Part shown: one piece after another, positions 1-10,505 of the stretch | Layout of the letters: every line of letters begins with the position of its first letter | Position numbering within the stretch: the stretch's first letter is position 1 | The notes under the pieces: generated by a model | Database searches by the model: none | What the model was told of the DNA's origin: nothing | Seen by the model: the letters and a program-made list of their open reading frames with translations, nothing else | NCBI GenBank assembly: GCA_015178975.1 | Contig: WHVD01000013.1 | Location: 496,001 to 560,000, forward strand | Length of the DNA stretch: 64,000 nucleotides | Direction: 5' to 3' | Source: Hysterangium stoloniferum | Taxonomy: Eukaryota > Basidiomycota > Agaricomycetes > Hysterangiales > Hysterangiaceae | Position numbers and translations under genes: made by a program

Positions 1-406
1 CAGAAAATGTTATTGAGCCCAAAGGTAGCTCAATGTTAAAAATATTATACTCCATTTGCACTGAATTTTCCAAAGGCTTACCAGACGTCGTTGCACACTG
101 GCAGTGCCGTATAAACCAGCCTAGTACGTCTAAATCCTTTGAAGTCCAGTCGTGGGTACATGTTTAAGTATGCTTCATCATTATGACACTTGCGCTCCAT
201 CGAGATCCGACATTGTGGTTATTTCCTACGCCCAGACAAGGTATATTTCCAAAAAAAGTCCAATAGCGATGCCTACTTATGTGATGTGATATATAACGAA
301 CACTCTATATACTTATAAGAATATCCGAATACCCCAAAAAACTAGAATGAGCGGCCTTTGACATCAAATAGTCCAAGAAAAATAATAGTAGTCCATGGGT
401 ATGTTA
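1..406. other. Left-edge stretch without a recognisable gene
   Basis: No coding segment that I can support. It is the 3' flank of the copper radical oxidase gene. A small hairpin can form near position 13 (ATTGAGC, 9-nt spacer, GCTCAAT), with no evident function. Confidence 0.6.
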
Positions 407-3400
407 TTACACGCCGGGATGGGTGAAATCTGGGAACTGAGGCCAGTTACCCAAACCGGCGGGATCTCCACCGATTCTGACCCACTTGGAGAATGATGGT
501 GTTGAGCCGTCCAAAACGAACAGCTGATACCAGCCTGGTGGAGCAATATGGGCGTTTGGTGGCGCTGTAATGGTACAGCTAGTTCCTCCACAAGTGAAAG
601 CCGGGAAAAGAGTACGTTGTCCCTGAATATGCTTGCTTAGAAAATTTGGTCAAGGATATGGGTAGAGGAAAGGCTTACAAAGGAGTTTCCGTGAGTGCTG
701 CTCACAGCTGCGAAATTTGCTGAATCAGTGATACATTTTTTCCTTGAATTCTATTGACATACCTGCTAGGAGTGAGATACGAGTCCCAGCATTCTGATGG
801 GTGACAACGTTGGTAATGGTAACCTGCTGACCATACGACCAATCGGTCACGGTAATCTGGAAAGTAGGCTGTATTTGGCCGCTGGCCAGGTAAGGGGGAA
901 CGTAAACCTCGACACGATACTCTTCGAGGAACGGTCCACCGTCTGGGTTAGGGTCCGATCCGGAGACGAGAACTCGGCCATCTTGCAAGAGAATGGACTC
1001 GGAGTGGTAGAGACGAGCAACGATGGTAGTATTAAGGATAGAGATACGCTGTCCAACGGGTAAGGAAGGGTCATAAAGGAGAGCAGTTAATTCTGGGGAG
1101 TTAGCGAGTCCGAAGCCTGCAACTCCCTGGTTGGCACCGTTCATAATCCTATGGTATGGATATGAATAGTAGTAGCGAGAAGCCGCCTGGAAATACATAC
1201 ATATATGTTCCGTCCGGAAGCGCAGTCATGCAAGTCATGACACGTTTGAAGGGCTGGTACATTATTAACCATCGGTGATTTTCTTTTGGGAAAAAAGAGT
1301 ATGCTCACCATTCGCTCCAAGGTCCAGGTCGGGTTGGCGGCTTCAGGCTGGATAGACACACAGTTATCCAGGGCCAAACCTGCACCCGGCGTCGAACCAC
1401 CACAGATTAGAACCTCGATTTGATCCGTGTATGGGGCGTGCTGAGGGAGAATTACAGAGGTGCCTTCAAGGGGGTATGTGCGGCCGCCGCCGCCACCAGT
1501 TACAGCACCTGGGATTATGGGGAATGTCTTGACAGTCGCGAAAGTATTTTCATTAAGAATTCGGGCTTCGTTATAGTAAATAATGAAGACGCCACCGCTT
1601 GGAAGAACCATCAAAAATGGGTACAGATTGTTGGGATCGGTACGCTGGAGGTCCAATTCGAGTGAGACTGCAAGTTAGGCAAAAGAAAAGGACCTACCAG
1701 GAGGAAATCAAGAAAAACGGTTGTTGAACCACCCGCAGGCGTCGGGAGTGTTTCAAGAGTCGGAATGGGGATACCATTGCTTCCTCCTTCTCCGCCGACG
1801 ACTAAAACGGATCCATTAGCCATAACCATCGATCCCGGATACCTAGAGTTATTTTTCAGCGTCTCTTGAGGACAGCCAGTTAAAAGAAAGCATACCAACG
1901 ACCTTGCTATTTAAAATAAGGGTATCAGATATAAAAACCATGTAACGGTTTGTGAAACGCAACGGACCTGTAATCTCAATTCTTGGTTGTTTTCTTCCCA
2001 GTCGGTTGTACCATTAACACCAGGACTACCGGTTGGGGTATAAAGTCTGACACCGAACGTCGAATCCAATGACCAACCGCCAACGTTGAGAACGCGGCCA
2101 GCCTTGTCAGGAAGAATAACAGAGCCAGAACAGAACACGTCGGATTTTATATGCATTTCACGCCATGCCAAATTGGAATTGTGAGTGAGCGAAAGATCTA
2201 GTTCGTAAGCACCAGTAGAATTGGGCGGACCCGTGCCGAATTTCTCAAGGAATGTGACTTTGTTGTTAATACCCAGTGTTGCGATCAGGGGAACGGTAAG
2301 TCCGCCAATCAAAAACTGTACGTAAATGTAGAATTAACGGAGGAATATGAGGCATAAAAAGCAACTGCACCTCATACCATCCCGTGACAGCGGGTGTATG
2401 CCAAACGCTCAAGGGGGTTCCGACCCACTCGTATAACTGCAAACGTTGCGCACCCCCGCAAAGATGAATCAAATCTCCAGAACAAGGGATGACACAGTCA
2501 GTTTCTGGCGCCATTGTTCCTCCGTTGTCGATAATATTTTGTGGGTCGCCGCACCCTATGTAGAAACAGATAAGAATAAAGTCCAATGTGAAGGATATTC
2601 CCTACATACAGCATTCTTCTCCGAACTCCATTCCGGCTGCTGGATAACCGAACGCCGAGCACTGGCTAAGACAAGTCTCCGCAGAGTTGGTCGTGTGGAA
2701 GATAAGCTGATATGGGAAGACGCGCACAGCGCCAGGTTCACTAGCATACACAAAATTAGCAAGCAACCGCACGTCGGACTTGCCAAAACGTACGCCAGAC
2801 ACCCAATATATTGCCAATTACCAGGTAGATTGGTTTTCTGGACGACAGGAACTGGAAGTAAAATGAGATCTTGAGTACTGGAATAGACGGATAGTCGATT
2901 TCCTGCGCCGCAAGCTTCCCTGAGTTTTCCAACAACTTAGAATATCTCCAAAGCAAAAATAAATAAATAAGAATGACTCACGAGGAATTTCCACCGCATA
3001 GCATGTTACAGTCATTCTGATTGATAGCTAAAACACCACCATTTACAATTTCGTTACCACAGACTAATTATATGGCTGGTCAGTGACGGGCCCAACGAGA
3101 ATTCAAATAATACCGACAGCATTGTACCGAAAATTCCAAGCCAGCTATTGTGAAATTCGAAGCGGCGCAACTATTGACGCACGATTCAACGGTTAGAGCA
3201 TTATTGTCTGGAAGCTGAGTGGTAAGAACGCGCCCAAAGGCGTTGTCACTGAAAGAAGTGAATGAGCATCTAGTGTATGAATAAGGAAATTGAAGACGGA
3301 CACAAAGCAGCCAGCAGATTTGAAAGTTCCCGGAAGGTTGGTGACAGGAGCCGGGGCTGATCCTGTACCACCGCCACCCCCAGGTGGGTTTGGGTTTGGG

Positions 3401-4448
3401 TTTGGGGGATTCGTGATGGTACCGGTGAAATTATACATATTAAGGCCTGAAGGGCCACCACAGAATTCGGTGGAGTTACCGGCGCATATCATATTGCATC
3501 TACCGTCAGTAACAGGTGCGCCGCCGTTCTTAAAGCTGACGTCACAGTCTATGGCACCTTGAGCAAGAGCACAATTTTTTTTGTCGCAAAAAATACATAC
3601 AGCATTCAACGGCGAATTCCACTCCACCTAGATGGTAACCAGCAGTAAAACATGCATCGAGACAAAGCTGAACAGTCATGGGACCGCTAACCCCCATGGG
3701 GACTGACAATGTACGAGCATTCACGTCATCGCTGGAGTGATGTGAGGAAACATTATTAAACCGAGATCAATAAATGGCAATACCTGTAACATCCCAAAGA
3801 TTCCCATTGGCCAAAACTCTGGAGGGTAGTCGGAGGAGGAGGGGGTTGCTTTCCATTCCAGAAAAAGTCCAACCGAGACGGGCCGCCACATGTTTCTGCA
3901 GGATTCCCCACGCAAGGCATGTTGCAGTCACTGAAAGTGACATTTGTGCCACCGTTCAGGGTGACATTACCGCAATCTATAGATTCATCATTAGCCATCG
4001 TATTTATCTTTTTCTCAAGTATCAGTGAACCAACAGCATTCTTGTCCGAATTCGACACCAGCAAAAACCCAATGACCAGCGTCGCAGAATGTCGTGCAAC
4101 TTTCCTGCGTCATGTGAACGGTATCAGCAAACGAACTCCCTTGGAGGGTACGTCCGCCAGGGGGATCGCTGAAACGACATAAGAATGACGGATACAATTC
4201 CTGCATATGCTTACCTGAAACATCCTTGTAGGGTCCAATTTCCTGGCAACGTTGTTGGAATGGTGGTCGCCCGATGAGATAAATGATGGTGATGGTTTAT
4301 CGATGCATGGCCATGTATCGGTTCAGCAAATGAAAGGATCTGAGGGTCGTGAGGCGGAAGGAGGCGAGGAGAGGAGGAAATGAATGCTCACGGGAAACAA
4401 AAGGAATGCAAAGGTCAACAGGCCCGAATACGAGCTAGGGGCCCTCAT
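407..4448 (-). CDS. WSC-domain copper radical oxidase (glyoxal oxidase family)
   Basis: Predicted secreted mononuclear copper oxidase of the glyoxal/galactose oxidase family, which oxidises small aldehydes or alcohols and gives H2O2 in lignocellulose decay. The first exon encodes a hydrophobic signal peptide starting [15 protein letters not shown], then an intron. Four WSC domains follow at about 4240-3790, 3730-3300, 3260-2860 and 2810-2400, each with the spaced Cys pattern and a CGG near its end. Linkers are Pro-rich, one a PNPNPNPP run. The catalytic part (about 2330-407) shows FCSG and SRYPGS, the expected radical Cys and Tyr neighbourhoods, plus GGRTYP, RLYHSES with a probable Tyr-His copper pair, and a C-terminal [13 protein letters not shown]. 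At least ten short introns are implied. The architecture matches WSC-bearing basidiomycete CROs (the cro3-5 type of Phanerochaete). The substrate cannot be read. A TATATTTA lies about 75 bp upstream of the ATG. Confidence 0.9.
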
Positions 4449-6392
4449 GATTATAATAGATGTCTTTGGGCAGAAATGTTGACAATGCCAGCAGTTAAAT
4501 AGGTCTCGAGGTCGTGGCTAAATATACAACGTGATGCTTCATATCGACCAGAAAGAGGCGAATGTGAAGTCAGGGGGGAAAAGTGCGGATAATCAACACT
4601 CGAGACTTAGGTTGATATTTGATGCCAAATCGGGTCTGGAACTGGCCTGGAACTGGCACTTGACACCATCTGTCTATTCGTGAGTACATATTGGCCCGGG
4701 GGTGCCTTGTAGGCCAGGGAAATACAAGAACTCGCTTAGCAGCGCTTTATAGTAAAGTGCAAGTTCTCCCATGCCGCTAAGCAGGCATTCAGCAGAATAA
4801 ATTTAGTCATGAATGCAAGCGTGTAGGAAATAGCCATGATCGGAAGATGTGAGAGCGTGCCTCAAATTGACACTTCTTTGTTGTGGCTTGGCTGTTAATC
4901 TTGCCAGCTGTAGCCAATAAGTAGTAGTGAGAACGGAGTATCTCGAAATATATTCAAATGGCCAGACAGAGGGGCACCCAACATGGTTGAGCGATAGTTG
5001 GCTTGGTCCTTCGAGAATGAGACGGCTGAGAGTATATTATCGGGGCACGAGAGTGCATGGATGCAGCTGTATACCCCTGCCTACAAGCTTAGGCTAACTT
5101 GGTTTCAATAGCCACGGTACCTGGACCTTCCTTGTAACGATAGGTGACGGATTCCGCCTGTAACATATCGGCTTTCCAGCGAACAACTGTGATACATGAT
5201 ATGATATTTCAGGAGGAACTTCTGCTGGCTTGTCAGTGATCGAAAAACCCACGCATGTATCATTGGAATGGGATTAAACACCCAATTTTTTCACGAGGCG
5301 TCTATCTATCCTCCGGCCACAGGACTGGAGGAATCTTGGGGCTCAGACTTGTATATGATTTGACAGGCCCAAACGGTGCTTTAACTGTTTGAACTGAAGA
5401 CCTTGTGTCCCGTAGCCAGGTTCTCACATGGGATTAATTAGGAACTGCATCTATCGGGGACTGTCGTTCATGGGTTGTACCGGGTATTGGTGAGCCTGAG
5501 TCCCTTCTCTCAGAATCCGCGTGCCGCGATGACTTTCGTCGTAGCACAACAGTGTCGCAAAAACGTGTTTGAAAAAATTTGGGTTCAACGGCGAAGACGA
5601 CTTTTCGAAAGCCTTTATTTTACAGCAACCTGCTCAATGTAGAATATTAATTATGGCCATATCACTCCGGGTTCTCTGCATCATCAAGGCCCGACACACT
5701 TCTGTAGTTCTCATGGTCTTGAGGCATTGGAAGAGAGAGATGAGGCAGTGTAGCAGCCGCCAGCTAAAATCAGTACTAGGCACCTATATTAATTTATTAA
5801 AAAACGCATGGACAAGGTTTGAAATCTGCTGTAACTGACTAGCTGTCAGTGCAATGTGGTCGGGAGTTCTGGGGCAAATTTCCCGAGCTTCTTCCTCCAC
5901 TCATCTCTGATTCCCACCTCCCCTGTTATCAGGTGACAGTATTTATTTATTCTTCCCTAAAATACCAGTCTCCCCTCCGCATGGCACTGGCGGGAGGAAC
6001 TTGAAGTCCAAGCCCCCGCCTCGAGTACAAGTCGTGATCCCCGTCTCGCAATAATATTAGTTATAAGGAACAAATGGATAGCTCGCTGTGGGGATAGGTA
6101 CGGTACCACAGTCAAGCGAAGTGGAGATTAATATCTTGGTACCTTTTCCAAAGGTTGACGACCATTGAGGTCGTTCTGGGGGCGGATCACGAGGGATCTA
6201 CTTGATGCCCTATCTACAGAGTTCAGGTATACACTCCTCGGATTTCTATTTTAACTAGTCATTAATCTGCCTCGTGTTAAGAAATCAACATTCATCGCGT
6301 GGTTATTTATGAAGCGATCAAGGATCAAAGCATCATTTATACATCACAGCACCAGTGTCGATCAAGTCTCGATTCACATTTGCTGTCCCTGT
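4449..6392. other. Long intergenic stretch between the oxidase promoter and the 3' end of GET3
   Basis: About 1.9 kb upstream of the copper radical oxidase. No open frame here resembles a protein I know. The 89-codon frame near 5569-5838 lacks an ATG and family features. No tRNA fold, transposon ends or clear repeats were seen. It probably holds the oxidase promoter. Confidence 0.5.
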
Positions 6393-7874
6393 TTACTGTC
6401 CATCTGGAGGCGCATATGGTTCGATTAACATACGTGAGAACTCCTTCAATTTCTCCGGGCCCCTTACTTCCTCCGTTAGTAATGGTAGTCGAATTATATG
6501 GAAGAATTCGTCATAGAGTTCATGGGCTTCCGCGAGATATTTCTGCTGCATTTTGTATCGCACCTGACAGTGTTCGCAATTGGAACCTGGAGACAGTAAT
6601 AAGTTTCGGGACATCCCGCACACATGTCTTATCAGAAGCAGAGTGCAGACGTACTCTTCTTGGGGAACAAAAGCTGATTCACGACAATATTGTGTGTATC
6701 GATTTCGTAGGCGGTGAGTTCCTGCACCAGTCGCTCCGTCTCATATAACGAAAGGAACTCGGATATGCAGACACAGACAAAAGTCGTCTTTTCCTATGAC
6801 AGAAAATGTGAGAGGAGAAAAATGGCGTTTACATCATCCTCACTGGGTCTTTAAATTGCGTGTTAACTTCAGTGATTACCTCCCGCATACTTTCTAATTT
6901 CGCGAACATGTCTTCCTGTGAGGCCGGGGCACCCATCATTGCGGACATCTAGTGGGAAAATTCAGGTTAGGCTAAACGAGCTAAGGGACGCAGGTGTGTG
7001 TGCACTTGATTGATCATAGGCCCAAAGCGGCCGCCCAAAGTGCTCAACTTTCCCAAGGCCTTTTCTAACACAGAAGGAAAAGATAAGAACCGTAGTGTGT
7101 GTCCCGTTGGCGCAGTATCGAAGACGATGACTGAATATTGCATCGACTTGACATGTCTGTAGCCAGCGCCAGGCGACGAGTGTGGTGTGCGCGAATAGGA
7201 AACGAGAGCGGTGCGAACGATGTGAGTTTGACGTTGGATCGGCCGGGGAAAATTACGCACTTCATAATTTCAGCAAAGCCCATCGCTTCGTCAACACCGG
7301 GGATCGCAAAAGCTAGGTCCTGCATCATCCCTCCCATAGGGCCGTTATCCGCTTTACCTCCGTGTCAATCGAACGCACAGACAAATAACGCTGGGAGACA
7401 TACATTGATCCATCATTTCCTGCAACGAGCTACTGGGATCGATTTCCATAGCATAAAGGTTTTCGAATCCATTTACACGTGTGGCATCCTTCGAGAATTT
7501 TTGCCCGAAGGCATCCGACAGATTGTGCGCAGGATCAGTCGACTATTCCGTGCGTAAATATCAGCAAGAGACCAGACGTTCGCATTTCACACACAATAAG
7601 TAAGACTGATTCACGATTGGCCGCAAGCTGGATCGCCAATGAACATGACGTGGTTGTTTTACCTAGTAAAACAAATGTATCAGGTTCTGTACCGTAGACC
7701 GAGTAGCAGGGTTCAACAAACCAACACCACCCTTTCCTCCTGCATGACATGTTTATTTAGCGACAGGAATGAAAGAATAACACATAACGTCACGGCACCA
7801 CAAAAAATCCATTTCAAAGTCTTCTGATCTATGACATTTTGCAAGGTTGGAGGGAGTAAGTCTTCGGAGGACAT
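6393..7874 (-). CDS. GET3: GET3/ArsA-type ATPase, tail-anchored protein targeting factor
   Basis: Cytosolic ATPase that receives tail-anchored membrane proteins and delivers them to the GET1/GET2 receptor on the ER. The start is [19 protein letters not shown]. The deviant P-loop [12 protein letters not shown] is interrupted by an intron after GGVG. It is followed by [12 protein letters not shown] (7545-7510), then [20 protein letters not shown] (about 7125-7065) and the zinc-binding pair NCEHC (about 6580) that holds the dimer together. The C-terminus reads [15 protein letters not shown] and ends PYAPPDGQ. About eight introns. All family landmarks are present and I see no break. The gene is divergent from SRP68, with 280 bp between the start codons. 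Fungal GET3 is about 320-350 residues, which fits the summed exons. Confidence 0.93.
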
Positions 7875-8154
7875 TAGCGTCGAACTGGCACGGTTAGTTA
7901 ACTTCTAGTCAAGCTCTCTAGGCTTTAGTAGTAGCGGTTCAGCGTGAATGATTCAATATGGATTCGAGGACGCGTCGGAGATCTGACCACGTGTAGGCGC
8001 CTCCGGATATCTTTCCCTTTCCACATACTTCCCGGCCTTACTAGAGATATCTCTGAAATACTCACTTATTGGCGGCACGTTTCGCGCCGTTAACAATAAC
8101 TAGTTGTCTTGATTCGATATTTTGTCTATTGATATTGTCTCTAAGTGCTGCGCA
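7875..8154. promoter_or_regulatory. Divergent promoter region of GET3 and SRP68
   Basis: 280 bp separate the GET3 start (minus) from the proposed SRP68 start (plus). The stretch must hold both promoters. I recognise no named transcription-factor site. The exact right border depends on the SRP68 first-exon model. Confidence 0.6.
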
Positions 8155-10357
8155 ATGTTACAGGTAAAGAAAGGCGAAAGTGCCTTCAGACGTAAGGACA
8201 TATTCTAGAGGGGGAACTGTAGAATACTGAGACCGATTCCTTCAGCCCTACAGATTATAAATGAAGAGCGGAGCACACATGGCCTACGGTATGGGGATTA
8301 CACTCGTTATCGGTAGGTTTTAATAGCGTCATCCTCTTAGGCAATTTATGTATTGAATATACATGTAGGACACACTGTGCTCATAAAACTCATCGCCTTC
8401 GTCAATCCTTGAAGATGACGCACGGAAAAGGACGTGACTTCAAGAAATTGGCACCTATTGCACCTGAAAATGCGAACGATGGACAGTACGTAGTATTTGT
8501 AGCTTGAAAAATGATCTTTTTTCTTATTATTATTATTATGTCCCATTGCACTAGCCTCCAGCTACTCCTATTTGAAACAGAAAGAGCCTGGGCACATGCT
8601 CAGGAGCTTTCTGCCCCAGAAGAAGCGCGTCGGTCAACTGCCCGCTACCGCCGTTCGCACAACTATCTGTCTCGCCTTCTAACACTGGCTCGGTCGCCTT
8701 CTCTTGCTGCACCTCTTTCACCTCAGGCAACAGTCGAGCTTCTTGTGTACGCACTGATCCACACTGCTCGTTTTAATTTGCGCCGGTCGTTGTCTTCCAC
8801 TGCGACATACTACGGCCTTCAGCGTGGTGCAGATTCAGAAGTATCAGAAAATGAAGATGACACCACTAGTGCATATCCCCTGATCCACCTGTCTATAGCA
8901 CACGCATTGCTAGAAGAACTCGAAAGCACTGCGGGAACAAGCAAGGAGGTTGCTTTAGCGCGATCATTCAAGGATGAAATTGGCCCCGAGATCCGGTGGT
9001 GCGTCCATGAGTTTAATCGCGGCGGAAACGAGGAAGACGAGGAAGATGTTGAACTCAAGCAATTCGTCCTGAAATGGAAAAAACGTGAATGGGATATCGA
9101 CGGTATTGTTGGCGACATTGCTCCCGCCTATGCGGAAAACGTCATTGCAGACTACAATGCGCTCATTAACGGTTTGAAAGGCAAGGCCCCTGGCGACGGA
9201 CACACAATAGGGAAGAGACACGTTCTCGAAGAACTACTTTGGGACAACAAGCCAGTACCTGTTCGTAACCCCGAGTTGGTGGACGTGTTATTGAAGGTAC
9301 AGGAGGCCACCGGAAGACTTAAGAGTGACGCGTCCAGCGAGGGTACAAGCATTAATGCGAAGGGTGGTAAAGGTAAAAATACGCGTGGACGGATTGCCAA
9401 ATATGACGGAATTCTTCTATCGCTCAGTGATGCGGTTGACGAGGCGCGCAAACTTGTTGAAGCGCAACAGGTACGAAGAAACTGGTTTTTGCGATCGGAA
9501 CATAGCTGAGGTATTACGGATAGGTCAGCGGTTCATCTTCGATAACTTCTCCAGGGTCTGAAAACCGTGACATACATTTCATGCAATCATACCTGACATT
9601 CTTGCATTTGACCTACCGGGTGGAAAGGGATCTTATTCTACTTTTTGCGTTGTCAGATCATGCTTCCGCATCTGGAAGGCACTCTTCCCCTCAAAATACG
9701 GCGTCGATTTTGCATCTGCTGTCGGGAGTGTTACAGTCGCTCTTTCAGGCTTTGGCGCTACCAATTGTGGATGAGTCTCCTGATCTCTCGACAGCGCTTT
9801 CCTTACGTATTTCCCATGTGAAAGCACAACGGGCGCTGTATCTTGCTCAAGCATACGCGCATAATTCACACAAACGATATGGGGAGGCAGTTACACTGAC
9901 GCAACGTGGGCATCTGCACATCCGGGAGGCCCGATCGACACTTGCGATGTTGCCAGAGGCATTTTCATCCCATTTGGAGTTTTATCCCATGCAAGCAGAA
10001 ACGTTAGATGTATTGGAAGCACGGCTTAAGGCGGACGAGGAGCAGTACAAAATAGAGTGGTTCGCATACAATGGCGGGGTAGTTGGGGAGCAGGAACCGG
10101 GATCCAAGCACCAGAAGCCTGTCTTTTTCGACATAGCGTTCAACTACGTGCAGCCTCCGATGGAGCGCTTACGGGTGAGGGCCGGACTGCCTGCGATTGT
10201 GGTCGACGAAGCCGGCGCTACGAAAGTGAACGCAAAGGTCCTAAAAGCTAAAGCTGAAGAAGAGTTGGAGAAAGAGGAGGAGAAGGAAGAGGAGAAGCCG
10301 ATGATGGGACGAGGAGGACTAAGTGGGTTCCTGGGGTCATGGTGGGGACGAAAGTAG
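8155..10357 (+). CDS. SRP68: Signal recognition particle subunit SRP68
   Basis: RNA-binding subunit of the signal recognition particle, partner of SRP72 on the S domain of SRP RNA in co-translational ER targeting. The N-terminal RNA-binding domain is read across short exons: LQIINEERSTHGLRYGDYT, then an intron, then HKTHRLRQSLKMTHGKGRD, then an intron, then the long exon from about 8550. That exon has a helical TPR-like body with LLFETERAWAHAQEL. An intron at 9471-9523 restores the frame into SENRDIHFMQSYLTFLHLTY. The C-terminus is a Lys/Glu-rich helix ending GFLGSWWGRK. Start choice: ATG at 8155, then MLQ and a 45-nt intron. No ATG precedes the conserved segment in the same exon because a stop is in frame, so the first exon is inferred. 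Confidence 0.87.
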
Positions 10358-10505
10358 GCGTCTAAGGGTATGTAACAGGGTCCAAATGTACGTATGTGAT
10401 CAAGGCACGATGAAAAATGACGTGTGAGCCTAGGCATTGTGTGACAAATGTGACATAATATGATGATCGTGACTTGGGACTCTGGGAGTGTGGGCTGGAG
10501 CGACA

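Noticed and set aside
3385-3408. Telomere-like TTTGGG repeats
   Set aside because: Only about three units, inside the oxidase gene, encoding a PN-repeat linker on the minus strand.
5569-5838. 89-codon open frame upstream of the oxidase
   Set aside because: No ATG at its start, no family features, no supporting splice context.
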